The notes beneath the pieces are model-generated. The model worked only from the letters and a program-made list of their open reading frames with translations, was not told the origin of the DNA and did no database searches. Source: SZUA-430 sp041477875 (GTDB lineage Bacteria; Pseudomonadota; Alphaproteobacteria; Micropepsales; Micropepsaceae). From it: 6,511 bases of DNA. Both the position numbers and the translations under genes were made by a program. Positions 1-5,099 of this stretch are shown piece by piece; the first letter of the stretch is position 1, and every line of letters starts with the position of its first letter. The DNA is taken from NCBI GenBank assembly GCA_041477875.1, contig JBGOVA010000223.1, positions 1 to 6,511 of the forward strand. Direction: 5' to 3'.

Positions 1-334
1 ATTGCGTCGTCTCGCTCACGGCGCTGCGCGACGACTGCCTGACGCAGCTCAGCCGGAACTCGTCCACCACGCCGGTGAATTCCGCGAACTTGAACTTGCG
101 GCGCGACAGCGGGTGCTCCCACACCCCGCCCTCGCCCCCGGCGGCGTTCGCCGTCAGGATCGCCTCGACGTTGAGCGCCTTCGTGTTCGACAGCCGCGTC
201 ATCGCATCGTCCACGGTCGCCATCGTTCGCTTTCGATCCGCGCCGGTCGGATCGAACTTGTCGCTCGCGGGCAGCCGCGGCGCGCACGCCGCATAGAGAA
301 AGTCGTCATTCGCGACTTCGAGTCTCAAACGCAT
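1..334 (-). CDS. Unidentified protein, N-terminal part (runs off left edge)
   Basis: I do not recognise this protein. A minus-strand frame stays open from an in-frame stop at 361-359 to the window edge, with the first ATG at 334-332, giving 111 codons (MRLRLEVANDDF...). From the second in-frame ATG (223-221, MATVDDAMTRLS...) onward almost every codon ends in G or C, as in the known genes here, which argues that it is coding. The plus-strand frame over the same bases has equally high GC3 because the third positions coincide, but its product is rich in Ser, Thr and Arg and looks like an antisense shadow. There is no clear Shine-Dalgarno before either ATG, so the start is uncertain. No signal peptide, membrane segment or known motif is visible. 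It lies 68 bases downstream of tRNA-Pro on the same strand. The C-terminal part is outside the window, so the full length is unknown. Confidence 0.55.
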   Translation of the reverse strand, partial: MRLRLEVANDDFLYAACAPRLPASDKFDPTGADRKRTMATVDDAMTRLSNTKALNVEAILTANAAGGEGGVWEHPLSRRKFKFAEFTGVVDEFRLSCVRQSSRSAVSETTQ

Positions 335-402
335 GCGCTGGCCGCCGGCGGCACTCGTTCAGCGCAGCAAAGGCATCGTCAAGCCGGCTGTCGATGATTG
401 AT

Positions 403-479
403 TGGTCGGAGCGGCGGGATTTGAACCCGCGACCCCCAGTCCCCCAGACTGATGCGCTACCAGGCTGCGCTACGCTCCG
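403..479 (-). tRNA. tRNA-Pro, anticodon GGG
   Basis: The minus strand folds into a complete cloverleaf. The acceptor stem CGGAGCG (479-473) pairs with CGCTCCG (413-407), the discriminator is A (406), and CCA is encoded at 405-403. The D arm is GCGC...GCGC around AGCCTGGTA. The anticodon stem TCAGT/ACTGG closes the loop CTGGGGG, which places anticodon GGG at 445-443 and G at position 37. The T arm is GCGGG-TTCAAAT-CCCGC. The GGG anticodon reads CCC and CCU proline codons. The total is 77 nt including CCA. No T-rich hairpin terminator is visible in the 68 bases downstream. Confidence 0.97.
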
Positions 480-534
480 ACACTTGGTGAAGTACCCGCG
501 TGCAAATTGGGGGGCGGGTCCCGATGGGGGCGGC

Positions 535-564
535 ACTATAGGCGGCGCGTGGTGTGCGATGCAA
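535..564 (-). promoter_or_regulatory. Candidate promoter of tRNA-Pro
   Basis: On the minus strand a TTGCAT hexamer (564-559) is followed after 18 bases by TATAGT (540-535), a good match to sigma70-type -35 and -10 elements. Transcription would begin near 528, about 50 nt before the tRNA 5' end, leaving a leader for RNase P to remove. It lies between the inverted repeat at 573-641 and the tRNA, so the tRNA need not depend on read-through from merR. This is inferred from sequence only. Confidence 0.45.
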
Positions 565-572
565 ACGTGTTT

Positions 573-641
573 CCCGGGAGCGCGGGCGTCCCGCCCGCAC
601 TTCTTCTCAAAAGAGCGGGCGGGACGCCCGCGCTCCCAGGG
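573..641. repeat. REP/BIME-like perfect inverted repeat
   Basis: Two perfectly complementary 23-base arms (576-598 and 615-637) flank a 16-base A/T-richer linker (599-614). The pairing extends to CCC at 573-575 with GGG at 639-641 if A638 bulges. Each arm also contains its own small hairpin, GCGGG-CGT-CCCGC (582-594) and GCGGG-ACG-CCCGC (619-631). The unit can therefore form one long hairpin or two short ones, as in REP pairs (BIMEs). It begins one base after the merR stop codon. No T tract follows on either strand, so it is not a standard intrinsic terminator, although it could stall polymerase or protect the merR mRNA 3' end. From memory, similar arms are dispersed in many bacterial genomes and give spurious peptide phrases like RAGGTPALPG in annotated ORFs. 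Confidence 0.8.
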
Positions 642-642
642 A

Positions 643-1173
643 TTACTCCGCGGCGGCGGCTTTGGTTTTGGGGCGGCGCTTCAAGAGGTCGCGCAGGCTT
701 AAGAGGTCGTCGAGGACGCCTTCGAGGCGTTCGCGTTGTTCGGCGAGGATTTTTTCGCTGGGCTCGTCGGCCGTCATGTTGACGTGTTCGACGGACGGCA
801 TCGTCGCGCGGCCGAACAAGGGTTCGGGCATCGGCGCGACGTCTTCGGGGCCGATGTCGCGTTTGGCGTTGGCGGCCTTCACGCCCGAGCGGCCGACTTC
901 GGCGACGTGCTTGGCGCCGTGCTCGCGCAGGACTTTCTGCACGCCTTTGATCGTGAAGCCTTCGTTGTAGAGAAGCCCGCGCACGCCCTTCAGAAGATCG
1001 ATGTCTTCGGGGCGGTAGTAGCGTCTACCGCCGGCGCGCTTCAACGGCTTGACCTGGGCGAATTTTGCTTCCCAGAAACGCAGCACGTGTTGCGGCACGT
1101 CGAGCGTTTCGGAAACTTCGGAGATCGTGCGAAAGGCGTCGGGCGCTTTTTCTATTCTGTTTGCTTCGCTCAT
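643..1173 (-). CDS. MerR-family transcriptional regulator
   Basis: This is a 176-residue DNA-binding regulator. Residues 14-86 form the MerR winged helix-turn-helix: FRTISEVSETLDVPQHVLRFWE, then the wing with GGRRYYRPEDIDLLKGV, then LLYNEGFTIKGVQKVL. Residues 87-138 are a low-complexity linker rich in Ala, Pro and Gly. Residues 139-166 (EKILAEQRERLEGVLDDLL...) form a probable dimerising coiled coil. The protein has no cysteine, so it cannot sense metals or thiols in the manner of MerR, CueR or SoxR, and there is no visible ligand-binding domain. The ATG overlaps the ihfA stop codon (ATGA, 1173-1170), so translation is probably coupled to ihfA. A weak GGTGGAA lies upstream. In Alphaproteobacteria a MerR-like gene commonly follows ihfA. 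Target genes and effector cannot be told from sequence. The stop is TAA (645-643), directly before the inverted repeat. Confidence 0.93.
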   Translation of the reverse strand: MSEANRIEKAPDAFRTISEVSETLDVPQHVLRFWEAKFAQVKPLKRAGGRRYYRPEDIDLLKGVRGLLYNEGFTIKGVQKVLREHGAKHVAEVGRSGVKAANAKRDIGPEDVAPMPEPLFGRATMPSVEHVNMTADEPSEKILAEQRERLEGVLDDLLSLRDLLKRRPKTKAAAAE

Positions 1174-1502
1174 TTCGTTCCACCCGTGGCCGCGCCGCCA
1201 TTCGGTCCGGCATGGCCTTCGTTGATCATCGCTTTCAACACGTGGCTCGCGCGGAACACGAGCACACGGCGCGGATTGATCGGCACTTCTTCACCCGTCT
1301 TCGGGTTGCGGCCGATTCGTCCGCCCTTCGAGCGTACGGCAAATGTGCCGAACGACGACAGCTTCACTGTTTCGCCACGTACGAGGCGCACCGACACTTC
1401 TTCAAGCACGCGGTCGACCAACTCCGCCGACTCGTTGCGCGACAAGCCAACTTGGGCATAGACCGCCTCGGCCAAGTGCTGCCGGGTCAAGGTCTCGCTC
1501 AT
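1170..1502 (-). CDS. ihfA: Integration host factor subunit alpha
   Basis: This 110-residue protein is of the HU/IHF family, with the usual alpha-subunit length plus a short Gly/Ala tail. With IHF-beta (encoded elsewhere) it would bind specific sites and bend DNA sharply, shaping the nucleoid and assisting replication, recombination and promoter loops. Visible marks are the N-terminal MSETLTRQHLAEAVYAQVGL helix, KLSSFGTFAVRSKGGRIGRNPKTG (residues 47-70), and EEVPINPRRVLVFRAS. Pro67 in RNPKTG is the residue that intercalates between base pairs in known structures. The ATG is preceded by GGGGGGAG (1514-1507, minus), four bases upstream. A 109-base gap separates it from fabH, and a candidate promoter lies within that gap. 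The stop overlaps the merR start by 4 bases. Confidence 0.97.
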   Translation of the reverse strand: MSETLTRQHLAEAVYAQVGLSRNESAELVDRVLEEVSVRLVRGETVKLSSFGTFAVRSKGGRIGRNPKTGEEVPINPRRVLVFRASHVLKAMINEGHAGPNGGAATGGTK

Positions 1503-1556
1503 TCAGCTCCCCCCGTTCGGGTCCGTCGATGCCGCTAGAGGCGACTCAACATGCAA

Positions 1557-1585
1557 ACGGTAGGTCCAGGGCGAAATGCCGTCAA
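1557..1585 (-). promoter_or_regulatory. Candidate promoter of ihfA-merR
   Basis: In the fabH-ihfA gap the minus strand shows TTGACG (1585-1580), a 17-base spacer, and TACCGT (1562-1557). The -35 matches the alphaproteobacterial housekeeping consensus. The -10 is only partly consensus. The predicted start near 1550 gives a leader of about 48 nt. Such a promoter would let ihfA and merR be expressed separately from the lipid genes. This is inference. Confidence 0.4.
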
Positions 1586-1611
1586 TATCAGAGGGATAGT
1601 CGCCGACGTTT

Positions 1612-2589
1612 CTACCAGCGGATTAGGGCCGAGCCCCAAGTGAAGCCGCCGCCCATCGCTTCGAGCAGGACGAGATTATCGCGTTTGATGCGACCATCGT
1701 TAACGGCTACAGCCAGAGCGAGCGGAACCGAGGCCGCCGATGTGTTCGCGTGGTTGGCAACCGTCGAAACCACACGCGACGGGTGCACGCCGACCTTCCG
1801 CGCGGTTGCATCGAGGATGCGTTGGTTCGCTTGGTGCGGGACGAACCAGTCGATGTCCGATGCGGTTAACGACGTCGCACGCAGCGCAGCATCGATCGCT
1901 TCCGACATATTCGTCACGCCGTGGCGGAAAACTTCGCGGCCTTCCATGCGCAGGAAACCGGTGGTCATCGTCTTCGACGGGCCGCCGTCGACATAGAGCA
2001 GGTCGTGATGGCGCCCGTCGGCGAAGAGATGGGTGGAGAGAACGCCGCGATCCTTCGGCGTGCCCTGCCCCTGGCCCGCCGTGAGTATCAGAGCGCCCGC
2101 GCCGTCGCCGAACAGCACGGCCGTCGTGCGGTCGTTCCAGTCGAGGATGCGCGAGAATGTTTCGGCGCCGACGACGAGGCAATTCTTCGCCTGTCCCACC
2201 TTGATGAAATTGTCGGCGACGGCAAGCGCGTAGATGAAGCCGGAGCATACAGCCTGAATGTCGAACGCCGCGCCGCGGGTGATGCCGAGGCGCGCTTGCA
2301 CCGTCGTCGCGGTCGCCGGGAAGGTTTCGTCCGGGGTCGCGGTGGCAAGCACGATCATGTCGATCGCGCTTGCCGGCATGCCGGCCGCGCGGAGCGCTTC
2401 CAGCGACGCGGCAAGCGCGAGGTCGGAGGTGCATTCGCCGTCGGCGGCGATGCGGCGCTCGCGAATGCCGGTGCGTTCGCGGATCCATTCGTCGCTGGTG
2501 TCGAGCTTGGCCGCCAATTCGGCGTTGGCGACGATGCGCGAGGGCAGATACGCGCCAACGCCGGCGACTTGGGAGCGCACGATACTCAT
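1612..2589 (-). CDS. fabH: Beta-ketoacyl-ACP synthase III
   Basis: This thiolase-fold enzyme condenses acetyl-CoA (or another short acyl-CoA) with malonyl-ACP to make acetoacetyl-ACP, the first elongation step of type II fatty-acid synthesis in the cytoplasm. I take the ATG at 2589-2587 (MSIVRSQVAG), giving 325 residues, a normal FabH length. The catalytic triad is complete in this numbering: Cys115 in DIQAVCSGF, His252 in VPHQAN, and Asn282 in ANHANTSAAS. The motifs DEWIRERTGI near residue 34 and GGGFTWGSALIRW at the C terminus are typical of the family. A TTG lies directly before the ATG and would add one residue. I see no good Shine-Dalgarno. Instead the start follows a 14-bp tandem duplication of the plsX stop/fabH start junction, which suggests translation by coupling or reinitiation from plsX. 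The stop codon is TAG (1614-1612). Confidence 0.97.
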   Translation of the reverse strand: MSIVRSQVAGVGAYLPSRIVANAELAAKLDTSDEWIRERTGIRERRIAADGECTSDLALAASLEALRAAGMPASAIDMIVLATATPDETFPATATTVQARLGITRGAAFDIQAVCSGFIYALAVADNFIKVGQAKNCLVVGAETFSRILDWNDRTTAVLFGDGAGALILTAGQGQGTPKDRGVLSTHLFADGRHHDLLYVDGGPSKTMTTGFLRMEGREVFRHGVTNMSEAIDAALRATSLTASDIDWFVPHQANQRILDATARKVGVHPSRVVSTVANHANTSAASVPLALAVAVNDGRIKRDNLVLLEAMGGGFTWGSALIRW

Positions 2590-2605
2590 CAAACGATACT
2601 CATCA
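2578..2605 (-). repeat. 14-bp tandem duplication at plsX/fabH junction
   Basis: On the minus strand TGATGAGTATCGTT (2605-2592) is followed directly by TGATGAGTATCGTG (2591-2578), identical at 13 of 14 positions. Each copy begins with TGATG, a stop codon overlapping a start codon by one base. The first TGA ends plsX. The second ATG begins fabH. Because 14 is not a multiple of three, the first ATG is out of frame with fabH and opens a four-codon ORF instead. Confidence 0.95.
2589..2603 (-). other. Four-codon mini-ORF MSIV between plsX and fabH
   Basis: An ATG overlapping the plsX TGA (2605-2603) by one base reads ATG-AGT-ATC-GTT-TGA, encoding MSIV. Its TGA (2591-2589) overlaps the fabH ATG by one base. 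The peptide equals the first four residues of FabH because it arose from the tandem duplication. If translated, it would form a relay of two TGATG reinitiation steps from plsX to fabH. The sequence shows the ORF, but its translation is conjecture. Confidence 0.4.
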
Positions 2606-3700
2606 GGAGGCCGCCGCCGGAACGACTTCGTCGGCCGCGCCGGCCTTCGGACCGCCCAACGCCGTGAAGGACGCCGGCAGGTGGCTCATCGCGTCGGCGA
2701 TGCGCGCGGGGAAATCGCATTGCGCCATCTCGACGGCAAGGTCGATCGCGGTCGCAAAACCGGTGGCGTCGGTGCCGCCGTGGCTTTTGACGACGGTGCC
2801 GTTCAGCCCCAAGAACACGCCGCCGTTGACGGCGCGCGGATCCATTTTCTGACGCAGCACGCCGAAGCCCGGCCGCGCGAACGCATAACCTATGCGCGAG
2901 AACAGCGAGCGCGCCATGGCCGAGCGGATGTAATGCCCGATCAGCCTTGCAGTTCCCTCCGCGGTCTTAAGCGCGACGTTGCCGGTGAAGCCCGACGTGA
3001 CAACGACATCGACCGTTCCGGCACTGATGTCGTCGCCTTCGACGAAGCCGTGAAAGCGCAGAGGTACGCCCGGTGCGCGAAGGGCGGCCGCGGCCGCTTT
3101 GACCGCATCGTTGCCCTTCATCTCTTCGGCGCCGATGTTGAGCAGACCGACGCTGGGGCGATCAAGGCCCAACACCACGCGCGCATAGGCGTCACCCAGG
3201 ATGGCGAAGTCGACGAGCTGACGGGCATCGCTGTCGACGTTCGCGCCGACGTCAAGCACGATCGTCTGCCCACGGATCGTCGGCCAAATCGCCGCGATGG
3301 CGGGCCGCGAAAGACCCGGCACCGTGCGCAGCTGGAACATGGACATCGCCATCAAGGCGCCGGTGTTGCCGGCGCTGACGGCGACGTGCGCATCCCTGCT
3401 GCGCACCGCGTCGATCGAGCGCCACATGGAGGTGTTGCGGCCGCGGCGGAGCGCCTGGGACGGCTTGTCGTCCATGCCGACCGTGTCATCGCAATGGACG
3501 ACTTGGGCGACGTTCTTGACCGCCGGCTTGCCGAGCAGGATGGGCTGAAGGCTGGCGTGGTCGCCGTGCAGGAGGAACTTGACCTTGGGATGGCGCACAT
3601 GGGCGATGGCGACGCCGTCGATGATCGCCTGAGGGGCGTTGTCGCCGCCCATTGCATCGATGGAAACGACGAGCTCGCGGGGTGCGCGCGCATTATCCAT
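2603..3700 (-). CDS. plsX: Phosphate acyltransferase PlsX
   Basis: PlsX converts acyl-ACP and phosphate into acyl-phosphate, the acyl donor for PlsY in phosphatidic-acid synthesis. It acts in the cytoplasm at the membrane surface. The 365 residues are at the upper end for the family because of a short alanine-rich tail. Family motifs are present in order: VSIDAMGGDNAP (12-23), AVSAGNTGALMAMS (107-120), LDVGANVD (149-156), NIGAEEMKGN (188-197), DVVVTSGFTGN (231-241) and GLNGTVVKSHGG (298-309). The start is ATG 3700-3698, giving MDNARAPRELVVSIDAMGG, without a convincing Shine-Dalgarno. It follows rpmF by 54 bases on the same strand, and fabH follows downstream, the classic rpmF-plsX-fabH order also found in E. 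coli. Its TGA is the first half of the duplicated TGATG junction. Confidence 0.97.
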   Translation of the reverse strand: MDNARAPRELVVSIDAMGGDNAPQAIIDGVAIAHVRHPKVKFLLHGDHASLQPILLGKPAVKNVAQVVHCDDTVGMDDKPSQALRRGRNTSMWRSIDAVRSRDAHVAVSAGNTGALMAMSMFQLRTVPGLSRPAIAAIWPTIRGQTIVLDVGANVDSDARQLVDFAILGDAYARVVLGLDRPSVGLLNIGAEEMKGNDAVKAAAAALRAPGVPLRFHGFVEGDDISAGTVDVVVTSGFTGNVALKTAEGTARLIGHYIRSAMARSLFSRIGYAFARPGFGVLRQKMDPRAVNGGVFLGLNGTVVKSHGGTDATGFATAIDLAVEMAQCDFPARIADAMSHLPASFTALGGPKAGAADEVVPAAAS

Positions 3701-3734
3701 GAGGCGTTGGCCGTGGCTGCATTTGGCAAATATG

Positions 3735-3754
3735 CGCCGGGCGCGGCACCGGCG
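3735..3754 (-). promoter_or_regulatory. Small GC-rich hairpin between rpmF and plsX
   Basis: Directly after the rpmF stop codon the minus strand reads CGCCGG, eight bases, CCGGCG, a perfect 6-bp stem. No T tract follows, so full termination is unlikely. It could act as an RNA-processing or stability element that lets abundant rpmF mRNA exceed plsX. A chance occurrence in GC-rich DNA cannot be excluded. Confidence 0.3.
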
Positions 3755-3934
3755 CTAGGTCGCCTTCTTTTCGACTTCGCGCTCGTCGTAATAACCACAC
3801 TTGGCGCAAACGTGGTGCGGACGCTTCAGCTCGCCGCAATTTCCGCACTCGGCATAGTCCGGCCGCGACAAAGCGTGGTGCGAGCGGCGCATGTTGCGCC
3901 GGGACGGGCTTACTTTTCTCTTGGGGACCGCCAT
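3755..3934 (-). CDS. rpmF: 50S ribosomal protein L32 (bL32)
   Basis: This 59-residue ribosomal protein begins MAVPKRKVSPSRRNMRRSHH, the hallmark N terminus of bL32, and ends EREVEKKAT. It is a small basic component of the large subunit. Four cysteines, Cys30-x2-Cys33 and Cys43-x2-Cys46, form a zinc ribbon. This is therefore the zinc-binding (C+) form rather than the cysteine-free paralogue made under zinc starvation in some bacteria. The ATG at 3934-3932 has a strong Shine-Dalgarno AGGAGAGG (3948-3941, minus) six bases upstream. It heads the minus-strand rpmF-plsX-fabH set. DUF177 (YceD), normally its direct upstream neighbour, is separated here by an oppositely oriented lipoprotein gene. The gene is short but unmistakable. 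Confidence 0.97.
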   Translation of the reverse strand: MAVPKRKVSPSRRNMRRSHHALSRPDYAECGNCGELKRPHHVCAKCGYYDEREVEKKAT

Positions 3935-4028
3935 GGGCCGCCTCTCCTATCGTGACTGCCAAAGGCGCAAAAAGGGGCGCGAAACCACGCGCCGCCGCCA
4001 TCCGACCCTGGCCGAAAATAAGGCGCGG

Positions 4029-4057
4029 ATGAAATAGGAAAGCGCCCCTAAGTTCAA
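4029..4057 (-). promoter_or_regulatory. Candidate promoter of rpmF-plsX-fabH
   Basis: On the minus strand TTGAAC (4057-4052) is followed by T/A-richer sequence containing TATTTC (4036-4031, spacer 15) or TTTCAT (4034-4029, spacer 17). Neither -10 is a strong match. The site would leave a leader of about 90 nt before rpmF. A promoter is expected here because the gene upstream of rpmF is on the opposite strand, but the exact hexamers are uncertain. Confidence 0.3.
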
Positions 4058-4065
4058 CCCCTGGG

Positions 4066-4089
4066 TTTGTCGCAGTTTTGCGAGACAAA
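4066..4089. promoter_or_regulatory. Imperfect dyad in the rpmF/lipoprotein intergenic region
   Basis: TTTGTC-GCA, four bases GTTT, then TGC-(GA)-GACAAA makes a 9-bp dyad with a two-base bulge. It lies just upstream of the candidate rpmF -35 and about 75 bases before the lipoprotein start, so a regulator bound here could affect both divergent units. It does not match the GTTC-N7-GTTC LexA box of Alphaproteobacteria. No regulator can be named. Confidence 0.3.
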
Positions 4090-4149
4090 ACGGAGGCCAG
4101 GACCCAGCTTGCCGAGGGCCTCGGTCTGACGTCTGATCGCCGGAACAAC

Positions 4150-4155
4150 GGAGGG
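4150..4155 (+). promoter_or_regulatory. Ribosome binding site deciding the lipoprotein start
   Basis: GGAGGG lies eight bases before the ATG at 4164. A GTG at 4155-4157 in the same frame overlaps this motif and so cannot use it. The ATG is therefore the better start. Confidence 0.75.
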
Positions 4156-4163
4156 TGAAGACC

Positions 4164-4535
4164 ATGCGCGCGGTCCTGCTTGTTGCGATGTTGATTCTGG
4201 CGAGCTGCGCCCCTCCTCAGACACCTAGCGTGCCTACGTCCGGCGGCACCACGGCCAGCAATACAAGCTCCAAAGACGACCCGCAGGCGTGCGTCGCGCG
4301 GGGCGGCACCATGCAGCGGATCTGTCTCATGGGCAAACTCGCCTGTGTGGAAACCTACAAAGACGCGGGCAAGACGTGCACCGACAAGAAGGACTGCAGC
4401 GGACAGTGCCGTTACTCAGGCAAAGCTGCGCCGGGTAGCGATGTGGTCGGCTACTGTCAGAGAACCACCGATCCTTGCGGCTGTTTCGGGACCGTGGCCG
4501 ACGGCAAGCTTGAAGGGACGCTTTGCGTCGACTGA
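4164..4535 (+). CDS. Small cysteine-rich lipoprotein of unknown function
   Basis: From the ATG at 4164 this is a 123-residue protein (MRAVLLVAMLILASC). It has a type II signal peptide with a lipobox LASC at Cys15. Ala rather than Asp follows the cysteine, consistent with outer-membrane sorting. Residues 16-38 are a Pro/Ser/Thr linker. The remaining domain carries ten cysteines (43, 54, 61, 72, 78, 82, 98, 105, 107, 121), enough for five disulfides. It has the spacing CVARGGTMQRIC, DAGKTCTDKKDCSGQC, DPCGCF and a terminal LCVD. I recall similar short cysteine-patterned secreted proteins in Alphaproteobacteria but no named family. It is divergent from rpmF, and its stop lies 6 bases from the DUF177 stop with no terminator between them. 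An alternative GTG start at 4155 would add three residues. Confidence 0.88.
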   Translation: MRAVLLVAMLILASCAPPQTPSVPTSGGTTASNTSSKDDPQACVARGGTMQRICLMGKLACVETYKDAGKTCTDKKDCSGQCRYSGKAAPGSDVVGYCQRTTDPCGCFGTVADGKLEGTLCVD

Positions 4536-4541
4536 GCGGCG

Positions 4542-5099
4542 TCAGACCTTCTTCTCGGGCTTTGGTTTCAGTTTTGCCAGAGCGGCAAATGGATTTTCGC
4601 GTGCGGTCGGCGGGCTTGCCTCTTGCGCTGTTTCAAACGCGACGCCAGGCTTGCGCGGATAGGGGTCCAGATTGAGCGCGAGTTCCTCGACCAAGATTTC
4701 GCCGAGGTCGATATCGCGGCCGAGCGGTTCCGGCGGATCGTCGCCCTCAGGGTCTACGAACACGTCGGTGCCTTGTTCTTCAACGTCAGGCAGGAAGCGG
4801 CGTTCGAATTCGCCCTCGACATGGGCATCGACGGGATCAAGCGTGACGACGCAGCTTTGCGTCACGTCGGCCTTCAGCTTGCCGCTCACGCGAATTTCCT
4901 TGCCCCGCCAGCGCGCGAAGTTCACCTCACCCTTCAATGCACGGATTCCGACGAGCCCGAGGTAGCTCGCAATCTTCGGCAATTCGGCAGGCGATGCCGT
5001 GACGGTTTGAGCGAGACCGCCTTCGCCGACCTTGGCGACGGAAACGTTGCGGCGAAATCCATGAGGTGCAGCCGGTTCGGGCGCCGACCGCTTCGTCAT
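4542..5099 (-). CDS. DUF177 / YceD family protein
   Basis: This is a 185-residue protein of the YceD family. In E. coli and plants the family is linked to accumulation of 23S rRNA and large-subunit assembly, and its gene is usually directly upstream of rpmF. The features that place it are the central KADVTQSCVVTLDPVDAHVEGEF region (residues 76-98, with the family's single Cys at 83), an acidic stretch with DPEGDDPPEPL (116-126), and DIDLGEILVEELALNLDPYPRKPG (129-152), the best-conserved block. The C terminus ENPFAALAKLKPKPEKK is typical of alphaproteobacterial members. Its ATG overlaps the stop of the bc1-chaperone gene (ATGA, 5099-5096) and no Shine-Dalgarno is visible, so translation is probably coupled. 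Downstream it meets a convergent lipoprotein gene after 6 bases instead of rpmF. Confidence 0.92.
   Translation of the reverse strand: MTKRSAPEPAAPHGFRRNVSVAKVGEGGLAQTVTASPAELPKIASYLGLVGIRALKGEVNFARWRGKEIRVSGKLKADVTQSCVVTLDPVDAHVEGEFERRFLPDVEEQGTDVFVDPEGDDPPEPLGRDIDLGEILVEELALNLDPYPRKPGVAFETAQEASPPTARENPFAALAKLKPKPEKKV

Noticed and set aside
306..536. Minus-strand open frame of 76 codons across the tRNA
   Set aside because: It is a translation of tRNA-Pro and its flanks (the QPGSASVWGTGGRGFKSRRS phrase is the tRNA itself), not a protein gene.
573..641. Inverted repeat as a standard Rho-independent terminator of merR
   Set aside because: The stem is strong but no T tract follows on the minus strand (the next bases are AAACACG) or on the plus strand. 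The internal sub-hairpins fit a REP-type element better.
554..970. Plus-strand frames starting near the inverted repeat (from 394, 507 and 554)
   Set aside because: Their N-terminal parts are read from the REP-like repeat or the tRNA, and the rest is antisense to merR.
736..1461. Plus-strand open frame of 241 codons
   Set aside because: It is antisense to merR and ihfA, has no recognisable motif, and shows the composition of a shadow frame.
2590..2592. TTG start for fabH one codon upstream of the ATG
   Set aside because: It is created by the tandem duplication, and the adjacent ATG is the normal start and gives the standard MSIVRSQ-type N terminus.
1921..2667. Plus-strand open frame of 248 codons
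   Set aside because: It is antisense to fabH and the plsX 3' end. The apparent AGGAGG at 2605-2610 on the plus strand is only the complement of the plsX tail.
2258..3955. Plus-strand open frame of 565 codons
   Set aside because: It lies antisense to fabH, plsX and rpmF, all unmistakable families. Its product is Arg/Ala/His-rich with no family motif. Long antisense frames are expected in GC-rich coding DNA.
4066..4089. LexA (SOS) box
   Set aside because: Neither GTTC-N7-GTTC nor its complement is present. Only a single GTTC occurs nearby.
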